Origin: Oceanibaculum nanhaiense
GTDB lineage: Bacteria > Pseudomonadota > Alphaproteobacteria > Oceanibaculales > Oceanibaculaceae
NCBI RefSeq assembly: GCF_002148795.1
Contig: NZ_MPOB01000011.1
Location: forward strand, 1-64,000
DNA: 64,000 nucleotides
Reading direction: 5' to 3'
In this document: positions 25,151-34,990 of the stretch, one piece after another
Layout of the letters: each line of letters begins with the position of its first letter
How positions within the stretch are numbered: the first letter of the stretch is position 1
Notes under the pieces: generated by a model
Told to the model about the DNA's origin: nothing
What the model saw: the letters and a program-made list of their open reading frames with translations, nothing else
Databases searched by the model: none
Program-made: the position numbers and the translations under genes

Positions 25151-25529
25151 ATTCCACCGCGATCAGGGCGGCGGCGACGCGGCGGTCCTCGGACATCAGC
25201 ACATTATAGGTGCGGCAGGCCGCGCCGGTATCCATCGCGTCGATCACGATGCCGGCCGTGCGCAGTGCGTTACGCAGCGCTGGGGGGACGAAGCGCATCT
25301 GCGGGCCGCAACCGATCAGCAGGATATCGACCGGCGGTGTGTCCGCAGCGGTGAAGGCCGACAGGCTGGCCTCGTCGATGGCCTGGAACTCGGTGACCGG
25401 CCAGTCGAGAACCCGGTCGGGGAACACCAGCACGGAGCCTTCATATACCGTGCCGGTGATCTTGAAACGGCCCTCGCCATAGCTCTCGATGAGCTGGCGT
25501 CCCTCGGCGATGCGCGGTGTAACATCCAT
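25149..25529 (-). CDS. Mth938-like (NDUFAF3-related) protein
   Basis: A 126-residue DUF498/Mth938-domain protein: IESYGEGRFKITGTVYEGSV, LIGCGPQMRFVPPALR and GIVIDAMDTGAACRTYNVL. The mitochondrial relative NDUFAF3 is a complex I assembly factor and is linked to the same complex as NDUFAF6. It lies 7 bp after secF and is probably translated from the yajC-secD-secF transcript. I recall this linkage in many alphaproteobacteria. The biochemical role in bacteria is not established. Confidence 0.86.
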   Translation of the reverse strand: MDVTPRIAEGRQLIESYGEGRFKITGTVYEGSVLVFPDRVLDWPVTEFQAIDEASLSAFTAADTPPVDILLIGCGPQMRFVPPALRNALRTAGIVIDAMDTGAACRTYNVLMSEDRRVAAALIAVE

Positions 25530-25536
25530 TTAGTGG

Positions 25537-26472
25537 TCAGCCGGCCGTCGTCGCCTTGCTGCCATCCTCCGCCTTGTCGTTGTCCCGGCGCAGATTCATG
25601 TAGGTCAGCACTGGCGTGGCGATAAAGATCGAGGAATAGGTACCGATCAGAATGCCGAAGATCAGCGCGCCGCTGAAATCGCGGACAACCGGCCCGCCGA
25701 AGGCGAACAGCGCGATCAGGGCCAGAATCGTCGTGCCACTGGTCAACAGAGTGCGTGCCAGCGTGTCGTTCAGGCTGAGATCGCACAGGGCGCTGATATC
25801 GAGCTTCTTGTACTTGCGAAGATTCTCGCGGATGCGGTCATACACCACGACGGTGTCGTTGATCGAATAGCCGGCGATGGTCAGGATCGCCGCCACCGTG
25901 GACAGGTTGAATTCCAGCTGCAGGACGGAGAACAGGCCGATGGTGATGAGCACGTCATGCACCAGCGTCAGCACGCCACCGATGCCGAACTGCCATTCGA
26001 AACGGAACCAGATGTAGATCAGGATCGCGCTCAGCGCGATCAGCACCGCCAGGATACCGTCCCGGATCAGCTCCGCGCCGACCTTCGGGCCCACGAACTC
26101 GACGCGGCGATAATTCACCTCGTCGCCTAGCGCGCCACGCACCGCCTCGATGGCAGCCTGCTGGCCTTCCTCACCGCCATCCTGCTGCTGGATGCGGATC
26201 AGAACGTCGGTATCGGCGCCGAACTCCTGCAGAGACACCTCGCCCAGCCCGAGCTGGCCGAGCGTCGAGCGCATTTCGGACAGGTTGGCGGGCTGCGGCG
26301 TGCGCACCTCCATCAGGATGCCACCACGGAAATCGATGCCGAAATTCAGCCCCTGGGTCAGCAGGGAGCCGAGGGACCCGACCATCAGCAGGGTGGAGAG
26401 CACGAAACACATTCCCTTGTAGCGCAGGAAGGGCACATGCGGCGTACCGGCCAGGAATCGCATGAAACGCAT
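25537..26472 (-). CDS. secF: Protein translocase subunit SecF
   Basis: A 311-residue inner-membrane protein of the RND superfamily that works with SecD to drive late steps of Sec export using the proton gradient. The signature GLNFGIDFRGGILMEV is near the N-terminus, six transmembrane segments are expected, and GYSINDTVVVYDRIRENL and SLNDTLARTLLTSGTT match the family. It starts 13 bp after secD. A charged Lys/Asp-rich C-terminal tail follows the last membrane segment. Confidence 0.97.
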   Translation of the reverse strand: MRFMRFLAGTPHVPFLRYKGMCFVLSTLLMVGSLGSLLTQGLNFGIDFRGGILMEVRTPQPANLSEMRSTLGQLGLGEVSLQEFGADTDVLIRIQQQDGGEEGQQAAIEAVRGALGDEVNYRRVEFVGPKVGAELIRDGILAVLIALSAILIYIWFRFEWQFGIGGVLTLVHDVLITIGLFSVLQLEFNLSTVAAILTIAGYSINDTVVVYDRIRENLRKYKKLDISALCDLSLNDTLARTLLTSGTTILALIALFAFGGPVVRDFSGALIFGILIGTYSSIFIATPVLTYMNLRRDNDKAEDGSKATTAG

Positions 26473-26485
26473 CGTCAGTCTCCGC

Positions 26486-28060
26486 TCAGATCGGCAGCGT
26501 CTTTGGCCGCGACCGGCGCAGCCAAAGCACGACGATGAGGCGCGTCACCATTATCGCGGTAAACATTGAGGTGACGAGGCCAATCGACAGGGTGACGGCG
26601 AAGCCGCGGATCGGGCCGGACCCGAAAATAAACAGCAGCAGCGCCGCAATGAAGGTCGTCAAATTCGCGTCGACAATGGTGGAGATCGCCCGACTGTAAC
26701 CGGCATCGATGGCCGAAACCGGCGGACGGCCGTTCTTGGCCTCTTCGCGCATGCGCTCGAACACCAGCACATTGGCATCGACCGCCATGCCGATGGTTAG
26801 CACGATGCCTGCGATGCCCGGCAGCGTCAGGGTCGCTTGCAGCACTGACAGCGCAGCCACGATCAGGATCAGATTGACCAGCAGGGCGATGTTGGCGATC
26901 ACGCCGAACAACCCGTAGGCCAAGACCATGAAGATGATGACGAGTATCAGGCCCAGCACGGCGGCGGCCTCGCCGGCAGCAATCGAATCGGCACCGAGGC
27001 CGGGACCGACCGTGCGTTCCTCCAGCACTGTTAGCGGCGCCGGCAGCGCGCCCGCGCGCAGCAGCAGCGCCAGATCCTGCGCTTCCTGCGCGCTGAAACT
27101 GCCGGAAATGATACCGCTGCCGCCCAGGATGGGCTCGCGGATGACCGGCGCACTGATGACCTTGTCGTCCAGCACGATGGCGAAGGGCCGGTTGACATTC
27201 TCTGCGGTGGTGTCGGCGAAGCGCTTGGCGCCCACCGAGTCGAAGCGGAAGGAAACCACCGGTTCGCCATTGTTGAAGGTCGGCTGGGCATCGACCAGCG
27301 TGTCGCCGCTGACCATCACCCGGCGCTCGACCAGATACATCTGCGCCGGGCGGCCATCGGCCCCCACCTCGTCGGAGGGCAGCAGCGCAGAGCCCGGCGG
27401 CACCCGGCCGGCCAGCGCCTCGCCCAGCGAATTGCGGCTATCGACCAGGCGGAACACCATCTTGGCGGTCTGGCCCAGTAGCGCCTTGATGCGCTCCGGA
27501 TCGTCCACGCCCGGCAGCTGGACCAGAATACGGTCCTCGCCCTGGCGCTGGATGGTCGGCTCCCGCGTGCCGGTTTCGTCGATACGGCGGCGCACGATCT
27601 CGATGGATTGTTCGATGGCCGCCTGCTTGCGCGCCGTCAGCGCACTTTCGCGCAGGTTTGCGACGATGCGGCCGTCGCTCTGGTCGATCACCAGGTCGCC
27701 ATCGGCATCGCGCAGCAGCGCCATGGCCTTGTCGGCCTCGGCTGGCTCGCGCAGGCGGAACACGACATTTTCCCCGGAAACGCCAAGATCGGTATAGCCG
27801 ATCCGCTCCTTGCGCAGCTCGGTACGGGCCAGATCGACGACCGATTCCAGCCGCTCCCGAACCACTGTGTCGAGATCGACCTCCAGCAGCAGGTGCGAGC
27901 CGCCACGCAGGTCGAGGCCCAGATTGATGCGCTGGAAGCTCATCCAGCTGGGCGCCTTTTCGACAACCGACCGGTCAATCAGGTTCGGCGCCGCATAGAC
28001 GGCACCGAGAAGACAGATCACCAGGACCAGTGCGATCTTCCACTTGGGGAAATGCAGCAT
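26486..28060 (-). CDS. secD: Protein translocase subunit SecD
   Basis: A 524-residue SecD with the N-terminal signature INLGLDLRGGSHLLLEVD, a large periplasmic P1 region (IEQSIEIVRRRIDETGTREP, VQLPGVDDPERIKALLG) and a C-terminal six-helix bundle with GMAVDANVLVFERMREE. The length is the short, alphaproteobacterial type. It lies between yajC (67 bp upstream) and secF. Nothing is missing. Confidence 0.97.
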   Translation of the reverse strand: MLHFPKWKIALVLVICLLGAVYAAPNLIDRSVVEKAPSWMSFQRINLGLDLRGGSHLLLEVDLDTVVRERLESVVDLARTELRKERIGYTDLGVSGENVVFRLREPAEADKAMALLRDADGDLVIDQSDGRIVANLRESALTARKQAAIEQSIEIVRRRIDETGTREPTIQRQGEDRILVQLPGVDDPERIKALLGQTAKMVFRLVDSRNSLGEALAGRVPPGSALLPSDEVGADGRPAQMYLVERRVMVSGDTLVDAQPTFNNGEPVVSFRFDSVGAKRFADTTAENVNRPFAIVLDDKVISAPVIREPILGGSGIISGSFSAQEAQDLALLLRAGALPAPLTVLEERTVGPGLGADSIAAGEAAAVLGLILVIIFMVLAYGLFGVIANIALLVNLILIVAALSVLQATLTLPGIAGIVLTIGMAVDANVLVFERMREEAKNGRPPVSAIDAGYSRAISTIVDANLTTFIAALLLFIFGSGPIRGFAVTLSIGLVTSMFTAIMVTRLIVVLWLRRSRPKTLPI

Positions 28061-28127
28061 TGTGGCCGGAACGCTCCGATGAAGGGAAAAAAGTCAGGCG
28101 GTCGCGAAACCGAGTTTCGAAACAGCC

Positions 28128-28586
28128 TTAAGGGGCGTCCGTGCCGGCTTCGCTGGCCTTGCTCTCGGCCGGCTTGGCCTCCGCAGGCTTCGCGCGGCTG
28201 CGGGACGAGCGCTTGCGCGGGGTCTCGGCCGGTGCATCCTCGTCCTCATCTTCCGCATCGTCGTCCCTGGCACGCGCCGGCTCGGTCTTGGCCAGCACAT
28301 CGGCAACCATGGAGCGGAGCGAGCGCACCCGCACACCCTCGGCAATCTCCAGGGTGAGTTCGCTGTCGTCATTCACCCGGGTGACGGTGCCGATGATGCC
28401 GCCATTGGTCACGACGCGGTCGCCGCGACGGATATTCGACAGCATTTCCTTGTGCGCTTTCACCTTCTTCTGCTGCGGACGGATCAGCAGGAAGTAGAAG
28501 ACGACAAAAATCAGCACCAGCGGAAGCAGCGACACGATAAAGTCGCTGCCGCCTGCGGACTGGGCGTAAGCCGGGGAGATAAGCAT
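28128..28586 (-). CDS. yajC: Preprotein translocase accessory subunit YajC
   Basis: A 152-residue single-pass membrane protein. The transmembrane segment LLPLVLIFVVFYFLLI (about 20-35) is followed by the family signature RPQQKKVKAHKEMLSNIRRG and GDRVVTNGGIIGTV. The last 45 residues are an unusual tail, first acidic (DDDAEDEDEDAP) and then Lys/Arg/Ala-rich, making it longer than the usual 110 or so residues. The ATG at 28586 has AAGGAG nine bases upstream. It is first in yajC-secD-secF-Mth938. Confidence 0.94.
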   Translation of the reverse strand: MLISPAYAQSAGGSDFIVSLLPLVLIFVVFYFLLIRPQQKKVKAHKEMLSNIRRGDRVVTNGGIIGTVTRVNDDSELTLEIAEGVRVRSLRSMVADVLAKTEPARARDDDAEDEDEDAPAETPRKRSSRSRAKPAEAKPAESKASEAGTDAP

Positions 28587-28768
28587 TTGCGGCTCCTTGT
28601 TTTTCCGCCCACAGGCGGTTGATTCATCGGGCGGACTATACCCGGACGGGCGACGATTGCAACAACGCCGCACTTACGGAATCGACCCTGCCATGAGGCA
28701 CAGCCCGTTGACCCTGCCGGACTGGCCCGACTAGGCTCCCTGCTCCGCTGATGTAGGTGCCTGGACAC

Positions 28769-29629
28769 ATGAATACGACCCCCGACCTTCTGCCTTTGCT
28801 GACCCGTATTGCCGATGCGCTGGACCGGCTGGCGCCGCCAGCGGTGAAACCGGTCGATATCGCCGCCGCCGATGGTTTCGTCTGGAATGCGGAAAGCGCC
28901 AGCATGGACCCGGTACCATCAATTGCCCGCGTCGACCTTAGGCTGCTGCAGGGCGTGAAGCGGCAGCGTGACACGCTGCTCGACAATACCCGGCGTTTCG
29001 CCCAGGGGCTGCCGGCCAACAACACGCTGCTATGGGGCGCGCGCGGCATGGGCAAGAGCTCGCTGGTGAAGGCGGTGCATGCCGCCGTCAACCAGGAAAT
29101 TCCGGGCTCCCTGGCGCTCGTCGAGATCCACCGCGAGGATATCGCCTCCCTGCCCCAGCTGCTGAAGCTGCTGAAGCAGGCTGGCCGGCGTTCCATCATC
29201 TTCTGCGACGACCTGTCCTTCGACATCGCCGACAATGCCTACAAGTCACTGAAAGCGGTGCTGGAGGGCGGCATCGAAGGCCGGCCGGACAATGTGCTGT
29301 TCTACGCCACCTCGAACCGCCGCCATCTGATGGCGCGCGACATGATCGAGAATGAGCGTTCGACCGCGATCAACCCGTCGGAAGCAGTCGAGGAGAAAGT
29401 CTCGCTGTCCGACCGGTTCGGCCTCTGGCTGGGTTTCCATGCCTGCGACCAGGATACCTACTTCGCGATGATCGAAGGCTATAATGAGGCGTTCGGCCTC
29501 GGCGTGCCGGTTGAGCAGCTGCATGCCGAAGCCGTGGAATGGTCGGTCGGCCGCGGCAGCCGTTCGGGCCGTGTTGCCTGGCAGTACATCCAGGATCTGG
29601 CCGGACGGCTGGGCAAGAGCCTCGACTAG
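28769..29629 (+). CDS. DUF815 family AAA-type ATPase
   Basis: About 286 residues. The Walker A motif is GARGMGKSS and Walker B is IIFCDDLS. The segments VLFYATSNRRHLMARDM and LSDRFGLWLGFHACDQDTY place it in the DUF815 group of AAA ATPases. The cellular role is unknown. A GTG four codons upstream (28757) is an alternative start. Its stop overlaps the nlpD stop tail-to-tail in CTAG. Confidence 0.88.
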   Translation: MNTTPDLLPLLTRIADALDRLAPPAVKPVDIAAADGFVWNAESASMDPVPSIARVDLRLLQGVKRQRDTLLDNTRRFAQGLPANNTLLWGARGMGKSSLVKAVHAAVNQEIPGSLALVEIHREDIASLPQLLKLLKQAGRRSIIFCDDLSFDIADNAYKSLKAVLEGGIEGRPDNVLFYATSNRRHLMARDMIENERSTAINPSEAVEEKVSLSDRFGLWLGFHACDQDTYFAMIEGYNEAFGLGVPVEQLHAEAVEWSVGRGSRSGRVAWQYIQDLAGRLGKSLD

Positions 29630-30756
29630 CGGGAAAGCGCCGCGACGCCCCGCTGGAGATAGGGTTTCGGATCGATGGCGCGGGAATTGCGCCGCACCTC
29701 GAAATGCAGCTGTGGCGTATCCACGCTGCCGGTCCGCCCGACGCGTGCGATGGCCTGGCCGCGCCGCACCTCGTCGCCCCGCCTGACCAGCAGCGCCTCA
29801 TTATGCGCATAGGCGGTCATGTAGCCGCCGGCATGGTTGATCAGCAGCAGATTGCCGAAACCTTTCAACTCGCTGCCGGCATAGACGACGACGCCATTCT
29901 CGGCGGCCAGCACCGGCGTGCCGCGCGGGGCGGCAATATTGATGCCGTCATTGTGCAGTCCGCCGCCCCGGGGGCCGAAATCGGAGAGGATGCGGCCGTT
30001 CACGGGCATCAGGAAGGTTGAGCTGCTGCGTGCCGGCGGCGACTTCAGGATGGCGCTCGATCCGGTCGCCGGCGGTGGCGCGGCCGCCGTTTGTGTTCGT
30101 TCTTGACCAGGCGCGCTGGTGGATGGCGTGGTTTCAGGGGCGGACTCGGCCCGTCCAGCTGAGCCGCTTGTACCGCTTGCAGCGGGTGCCCCGGGCGATG
30201 GCGTGCTGGGGGACGTCGGGCCGGCAGATGGGGCCGGGCGCGGATTCGCCAGGGGCACCGTTCCGCTCGCAACCATGGCTGGAGCCGGCGATTCCTGAAC
30301 CTGCGAGGGCAGCAGCAGCCGCTGTCCAAGCCGGATCGTGAAGGGTTCCGACAGGCTGTTGGCGCGGGCAAGGCTGCTGACATCCACATTGTAGCGCCGG
30401 GCGATGCCATACAGCGTGTCGCCGCCGGCCACGACATGGGACCGGGCATAGGGCAGGCGCAGCACATCCCCGACCCGCAGCACATAGGGCGGCTGCAGGC
30501 GGTTTGCCTCGATCATCGCCCGCAACGGCACCTCGTTGGCGCGGGCAATGCCATACAGCGTATCGCCGCGCTGCACCGTCACCGTGCCCGGCGCGCCTTG
30601 TCTCAAACCATCGGACGGGCCGGAGGTGCTGGGTGGCAGGCGCGACGGGGTGATGCCGTTGACGACCGGCGCCGGCGGCCCGCTGCGCGCGCAGGAGGCC
30701 AGCGTCAGCGCTGCCAGCAGCAGGAGCAGAACAGGAAACCGGAAGGGACGGCTCAT
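29626..30756 (-). CDS. NlpD-like LysM/LytM lipoprotein
   Basis: A 376-residue envelope protein. A signal peptide ends in the lipobox LTLASC. Two LysM peptidoglycan-binding repeats follow, each with the GDTLYGIAR core, then a Pro/Ser/Thr-rich linker and a C-terminal LytM (M23) domain. The domain reads HNDGINI and PQLHFEVR where active M23 enzymes have HxxxD and HxH, so at least two zinc ligands are replaced. This matches NlpD/EnvC-type activators of amidases at the division site rather than an active peptidase. It is the last gene of the long minus-strand run, following pcm. Confidence 0.9.
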   Translation of the reverse strand: MSRPFRFPVLLLLLAALTLASCARSGPPAPVVNGITPSRLPPSTSGPSDGLRQGAPGTVTVQRGDTLYGIARANEVPLRAMIEANRLQPPYVLRVGDVLRLPYARSHVVAGGDTLYGIARRYNVDVSSLARANSLSEPFTIRLGQRLLLPSQVQESPAPAMVASGTVPLANPRPAPSAGPTSPSTPSPGAPAASGTSGSAGRAESAPETTPSTSAPGQERTQTAAAPPPATGSSAILKSPPARSSSTFLMPVNGRILSDFGPRGGGLHNDGINIAAPRGTPVLAAENGVVVYAGSELKGFGNLLLINHAGGYMTAYAHNEALLVRRGDEVRRGQAIARVGRTGSVDTPQLHFEVRRNSRAIDPKPYLQRGVAALSR

Positions 30757-30812
30757 GCCCCTCACTCTACGAAGCGACCGGCGTTACGGCAACGCGGGAA
30801 GCACGACATGGC

Positions 30813-31469
30813 CTACCTCGTCTTTCCGGTCTCTTCGGGCATGCCGGAAATCAGCGGCACGAAACGCACGGCCCACAGGGTTTCGGTCTGGAAACCGTCC
30901 TCCGTGCGGGTGACGCGCACCACATGCTGATTTTCCGGACGCGGCCCCAGCGGCAGCACCATGATGCCGCCAACGGCCAGCTGCTGCATCAGCGCTTCCG
31001 GCATTTCGGTTGCCGCCGCCGTCACCAGAATACGGTCGAACGGCGCCTGCTCCGGCCAGCCCTTGGTACCGTCCCCAACCTTTGCCGTCACATTGCTGCA
31101 CCCCAGTGCGAGGAGGCGCTGTTCGGCGTCGCGCAGCAGGTCGCGATGGCGCTCGATGGTATAGACCCGCCGGCAGAGCTGCGCCAGAATCGCCGTCTGG
31201 TAGCCGGAGCCGGTGCCGATCTCCAGCACTTTCATGCGGTCGCCTGGATTGAGCGCCTGGGACATCATTCCGACCACGGTCGGCTGGCTGATGGTCTGGC
31301 CACAGCCGATGGGTAGCGCCGTATTGTCATAGGCCTGATCGTCGAAGGTCCTGGGCACGAACAATTCGCGCGGTACCCGCTCAATGGCCGACAACACGCG
31401 TGTATCGGCCACGCCGTTGCGGCGCAGCTCCATGATCAGCCTGATCTTGCGGGCGTCTTCGGCGCTCAC
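30813..31469 (-). CDS. pcm: Protein-L-isoaspartate O-methyltransferase
   Basis: A 218-residue SAM-dependent methyltransferase that repairs isoaspartyl residues in aged proteins. Motif I is VLEIGTGSGYQTAILA, with TISQPTVVGMM before it and GDGTKGWPEQAPFDRILVTAA after it, all standard for Pcm. It follows surE by 21 bp, and the surE-pcm-nlpD order is widespread in proteobacteria. The first codon is GTG or ATG at 31469, consistent with family length. Confidence 0.96.
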   Translation of the reverse strand: MSAEDARKIRLIMELRRNGVADTRVLSAIERVPRELFVPRTFDDQAYDNTALPIGCGQTISQPTVVGMMSQALNPGDRMKVLEIGTGSGYQTAILAQLCRRVYTIERHRDLLRDAEQRLLALGCSNVTAKVGDGTKGWPEQAPFDRILVTAAATEMPEALMQQLAVGGIMVLPLGPRPENQHVVRVTRTEDGFQTETLWAVRFVPLISGMPEETGKTR

Positions 31470-31490
31470 GCGGGCTCCCCTCTCCCGATG

Positions 31491-32273
31491 CTAGTCCAGC
31501 ACCGTCTGCAGCGCCTTCAAGGTCGCGGCATGCGTCATGTCCATATGGATCGGCGTGATCGCGATATAACCATCGCGCACCGCCGCCAGGTCGGTACCGG
31601 TCTTGGCCTCTTCCTCGCTCTTGATGAGGCCGACCCAGTAATAGGGATTGCCATAGGGATCGGTACCCGGCTGCACGGCGGAGCCGATCTGGCGCTGGGC
31701 CTGCCGCGCCAGCCGGATGCCCTTTACGCCCTGCCCGCCGGTGTCTGGGAAGTTCAGGTTGATCAGCACGCCCTTCGGCCAGCCGATAGCCAGGACCTTG
31801 CGGATGATGTCCGGCCCGTGCTGTTCGGCGGTGGACCATTTCGGCGCATGCTTGAAGGCGATGGCCTGGCTGAGCGCGATCGAGGGCAGGCCCAGCAGCG
31901 TGCCTTCCATCGCCGCTGCGATGGTGCCGGAATAGGTCACATCCTCGGCCATGTTGGCGCCGCGGTTCACGCCGGACAGCACGAGGTCAGGCTGGTGATC
32001 CTGCAGCAGCTGGTTCACCGCCAGCAGCACGCAGTCGGTCGGCGTGCCGTCCACGGCGTAGCGGCGCTTGGACACTTCGCGCAGCCGCAGCGGGCTGCGC
32101 AGCGTCAGCGAATGGGCAGAACCGCTCTGGTTCTGTTCCGGCGCTACCACCCAGACATCCTTGGACAGGGCCTTGGCGATCTTCTCCAGCACCTTCAGGC
32201 CGGGCGCGTTGATACCGTCATCGTTGGTGACGAGGATGCGGCATTTCTCCAGCGGCTTATCGAGCTTAAGCAT
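31491..32273 (-). CDS. surE: 5'/3'-nucleotidase SurE
   Basis: A 260-residue SurE phosphatase that dephosphorylates nucleoside monophosphates, often needed in stationary phase. The metal-binding motif [12 protein letters not shown] (residues 14-25) is intact, as are [14 protein letters not shown] and [21 protein letters not shown]. Its start lies eight bases inside the serS reading frame (ATGCTTAA overlap), indicating translational coupling. Confidence 0.97.
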   Translation of the reverse strand: MLKLDKPLEKCRILVTNDDGINAPGLKVLEKIAKALSKDVWVVAPEQNQSGSAHSLTLRSPLRLREVSKRRYAVDGTPTDCVLLAVNQLLQDHQPDLVLSGVNRGANMAEDVTYSGTIAAAMEGTLLGLPSIALSQAIAFKHAPKWSTAEQHGPDIIRKVLAIGWPKGVLINLNFPDTGGQGVKGIRLARQAQRQIGSAVQPGTDPYGNPYYWVGLIKSEEEAKTGTDLAAVRDGYIAITPIHMDMTHAATLKALQTVLD

Positions 32274-33543
32274 CGGCTTGAATGACCTCCAGCCCGCCCA
32301 TATAGGGGCGCAGCTTTTCCGGGACGGTCACGGAACCGTCCTCATTCTGGTAATTCTCCAGGATCGCCACCATGGTGCGGCCGACCGCAAGGCCGGAACC
32401 GTTCAGCGTGTGCACGAAGCGGGTGTTCTTTTCGCCCTCGGGGCGGAAGCGTGCCTTCATGCGCCTTGCCTGAAAGTCGCCGCAGTTCGAGCAGCTGGAA
32501 ATCTCGCGATAGGTGTTCTGCCCCGGCAGCCAGACCTCGATATCGTAGGTCTTGCGCGCGCCAAAGCCCATATCGCCGGTGCACAGCACGACGGTGCGGT
32601 AGGGCAGCTCCAGCCGTTCCAGGACGGTCTGGGCGGCTTGCGTCATCCGCTCATGCTCGTCTTCGGAGCGGTCGGGATGGGCAATCGAGACCATCTCCAC
32701 CTTGGTGAACTGGTGCTGGCGGATCATGCCGCGCGTATCCTTGCCGGCCGCCCCGGCCTCTGACCGGAAACAGGGCGAATAGGCGGTGAAGCGCCGCGGC
32801 AGGTCCTTCTCGTCGAGTATGGAGTCGGCGACCAGATTGGTCAGCGGCACCTCGGCGGTCGGGATCAGCCAGTAATCATTGGTGGTGCGGAACAGATCCT
32901 CGCCGAATTTCGGCAATTGCCCGGTGCCGTACAGTGCATGGTCGCGCACCATGTAGGGCACCTGCGTCTCCTCATAGCCGAATTCCAGCGTGTGGATGTC
33001 CAGCATGAAGGCGGCGAGCGCCCGTTCCAGCCTGGCCAGATGTTTGCGCAACACGACGAAGCGCGCGCCAGACAGCCTGGCGGCGGCCTCGAAATCCATC
33101 ATCCCGAGCCCCTCGCCGATCTCGAAATGCTCCTTCGGCTGGAACGCGTAGTTGCGCGGGTTACCCCAGCGCCGAACCTCGACATTCTGCGTTTCGTCGG
33201 CGCCGTCTGGCACGTCGGATGCGGGCAGGTTCGGGATGCCGGCGAGGATGGTATCGAGTGCCTCGCCCAGTTCCTTGTCCTCGGCCTCCAGCGCGGCAAG
33301 CCGGTCCTTGATCCGGGCGACCTCTTCCATCAGCGCGTCGGCGTCGCCGCCCTGGCGCTTGATCTGGCCGACTTCCTTGGACGCCTCGTTGCGGCGCGCC
33401 TGCAGGCTCTGCAACTCGGTCTGCACCGACCGTCGGTGCGCATCCTGCGCCAGAATTTCGGCGGACAGCGGCGCCAGCCCCCGGCGGGCCAGGGCGGCGT
33501 CGAAGGCGGCGGCATCGTCGCGAATGAGCTTCAGGTCGATCAT
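32266..33543 (-). CDS. serS: Seryl-tRNA synthetase
   Basis: A 425-residue class II synthetase. An N-terminal coiled coil (about 30-105) that binds the tRNA long arm is followed by the catalytic core with motif 2 ([34 protein letters not shown]) and motif 3 ([18 protein letters not shown]). The ATG at 33543 matches the family N-terminus [10 protein letters not shown]. It overlaps surE by eight bases and follows tatC by 91 bp. Confidence 0.97.
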   Translation of the reverse strand: MIDLKLIRDDAAAFDAALARRGLAPLSAEILAQDAHRRSVQTELQSLQARRNEASKEVGQIKRQGGDADALMEEVARIKDRLAALEAEDKELGEALDTILAGIPNLPASDVPDGADETQNVEVRRWGNPRNYAFQPKEHFEIGEGLGMMDFEAAARLSGARFVVLRKHLARLERALAAFMLDIHTLEFGYEETQVPYMVRDHALYGTGQLPKFGEDLFRTTNDYWLIPTAEVPLTNLVADSILDEKDLPRRFTAYSPCFRSEAGAAGKDTRGMIRQHQFTKVEMVSIAHPDRSEDEHERMTQAAQTVLERLELPYRTVVLCTGDMGFGARKTYDIEVWLPGQNTYREISSCSNCGDFQARRMKARFRPEGEKNTRFVHTLNGSGLAVGRTMVAILENYQNEDGSVTVPEKLRPYMGGLEVIQADA

Positions 33544-33634
33544 GGAAAGTCCGGTCCGGTGTGACGGGATAGGCGGCAAGGGTTATAGCCGCTTCGCCGG
33601 ACTCCGTCCAGAAACCGCCCGCGGCTATCGGTAT

Positions 33635-34444
33635 CTAGGAAGCTTCTTCCTCGGCTTCCCGGGCTTCCTCTTCCGCCTCGCGCTTGGCCTTCTTGCGCTC
33701 GGTGATGCGCACCGACCAGATCGAGATTTCGTAGAGGATGAGCAGCGGCACGGCGAGGCTGATCTGGCTGATCGGGTCAGGCGGTGTCAGCAGCGCGGCG
33801 GCAATGAACATGACGACGATGATATAGCGCCGCTTCTGCCGCAGGCCGTCGGAGGTAACGGCGCCGATGCGGCCCAGCAGGGTCAGCAGCACCGGCAGCT
33901 CGAAGGCGAGGCCGAAGGCGAAGATCAGCGTCATCACCAGGCCGAGATACTCGCTGACGCGGGCTTCCAGCTGGATCGGCAGCGCCCCTTCGGCACCCGA
34001 GGTCTCGAAGCCGAGGAAGAATTCCCAGGCCAGCGGCATGACCACGTAATAGGCCAGCGCGCCACCCATGAAGAACAACACCGGCGTCACCACTAGGAAC
34101 GGCAGGAAGGCCTGCCTCTCATTCTTGTAGAGGCCGGGCGCCACGAACATCCAGAGTTGCGAGGCGATCACCGGAAAGGACAGGAAGAAGGCGGCCCAGA
34201 GCGCCACCTTCACATAGGTGAAGAACGCCTCGGTCAGGTTTGTGTAGATCATCCGCCGCCCGGCATCGTTGCCCAGCACATCGGCCAGCGGCTGGACGAG
34301 GAAGGCGTAGATGTATTCGGCGACCAGATAGCAGGCGATGAAGGCGATGAACAGCGCGCCCACCGAATACATCAGCCGGTTTCGCAGCTCGACCAGATGT
34401 TCGAGCAGCGGCATCTTGTTGTCGTCGGGATTCTCGGAGACCAT
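33635..34444 (-). CDS. tatC: Sec-independent protein translocase TatC
   Basis: A 269-residue, six-helix inner-membrane protein that recognises twin-arginine signal peptides. N-terminal [18 protein letters not shown] and the family segments [21 protein letters not shown] and [20 protein letters not shown] are intact. The tail after the last helix is charged ([18 protein letters not shown]), as in several alphaproteobacterial TatC proteins. It is 13 bp downstream of tatB. Confidence 0.97.
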   Translation of the reverse strand: MVSENPDDNKMPLLEHLVELRNRLMYSVGALFIAFIACYLVAEYIYAFLVQPLADVLGNDAGRRMIYTNLTEAFFTYVKVALWAAFFLSFPVIASQLWMFVAPGLYKNERQAFLPFLVVTPVLFFMGGALAYYVVMPLAWEFFLGFETSGAEGALPIQLEARVSEYLGLVMTLIFAFGLAFELPVLLTLLGRIGAVTSDGLRQKRRYIIVVMFIAAALLTPPDPISQISLAVPLLILYEISIWSVRITERKKAKREAEEEAREAEEEAS

Positions 34445-34457
34445 TCCTTAAAGCCCC

Positions 34458-34925
34458 TTACGACGTGCCGGATTTGGAATCGGACTTCGCTGTGTCCGAC
34501 GCCGGAACGGGTTCAGCCTGCTGTTCGCCAGTGCTGGCAGTTGGCAGGGGCGCATCGGCGGGTGGCGGCAGCGGTTTGGTCTTTTCTTCGGCTTTCGGTT
34601 CCGCCGGCTTCGCCTTCGGGCTCTCTCCGGAATCGATCCGGTCCGGGGCGATATTGATATCGAATTCGCCCTTCGGGTCCACCTGCTCCTGCAGTGCCTT
34701 GGTTATGCCCTTGCCCTTGACGTCCTCGAGCTGCTTGCGGACATCGTCCAGCTCGGCTTCCCGGACCATTTCATCGACATGGCCCTGAAATTCGCGCGAC
34801 ACTTCGCGCACCTTGCGGATGGCGCGTCCGAGGGTCTTCAACGCATGGGGGAGTTCCTTGGGGCCGAGGATGATGATCGCAACAAGCGCGATCACCGCCA
34901 TCTCGCCCCATCCCAGATCGAACAT
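34458..34925 (-). CDS. tatB: Sec-independent protein translocase TatB
   Basis: A 155-residue TatB. The N-terminal membrane helix MFDLGWGEMAVIALVAIIIL is followed by GPKELP and an amphipathic helix (LKTLGRAIRKVREVSREFQ). The remainder is a low-complexity Lys/Ala/Pro/Glu tail. It forms the receptor complex with TatC. It lies between tatA and tatC. Confidence 0.95.
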   Translation of the reverse strand: MFDLGWGEMAVIALVAIIILGPKELPHALKTLGRAIRKVREVSREFQGHVDEMVREAELDDVRKQLEDVKGKGITKALQEQVDPKGEFDINIAPDRIDSGESPKAKPAEPKAEEKTKPLPPPADAPLPTASTGEQQAEPVPASDTAKSDSKSGTS

Positions 34926-34990
34926 TACGAATTACCGTCCTTTGATGGGACGCCATTGCGGCCAGAAAAGCAGGGGAGCCGCCGGCTGGC

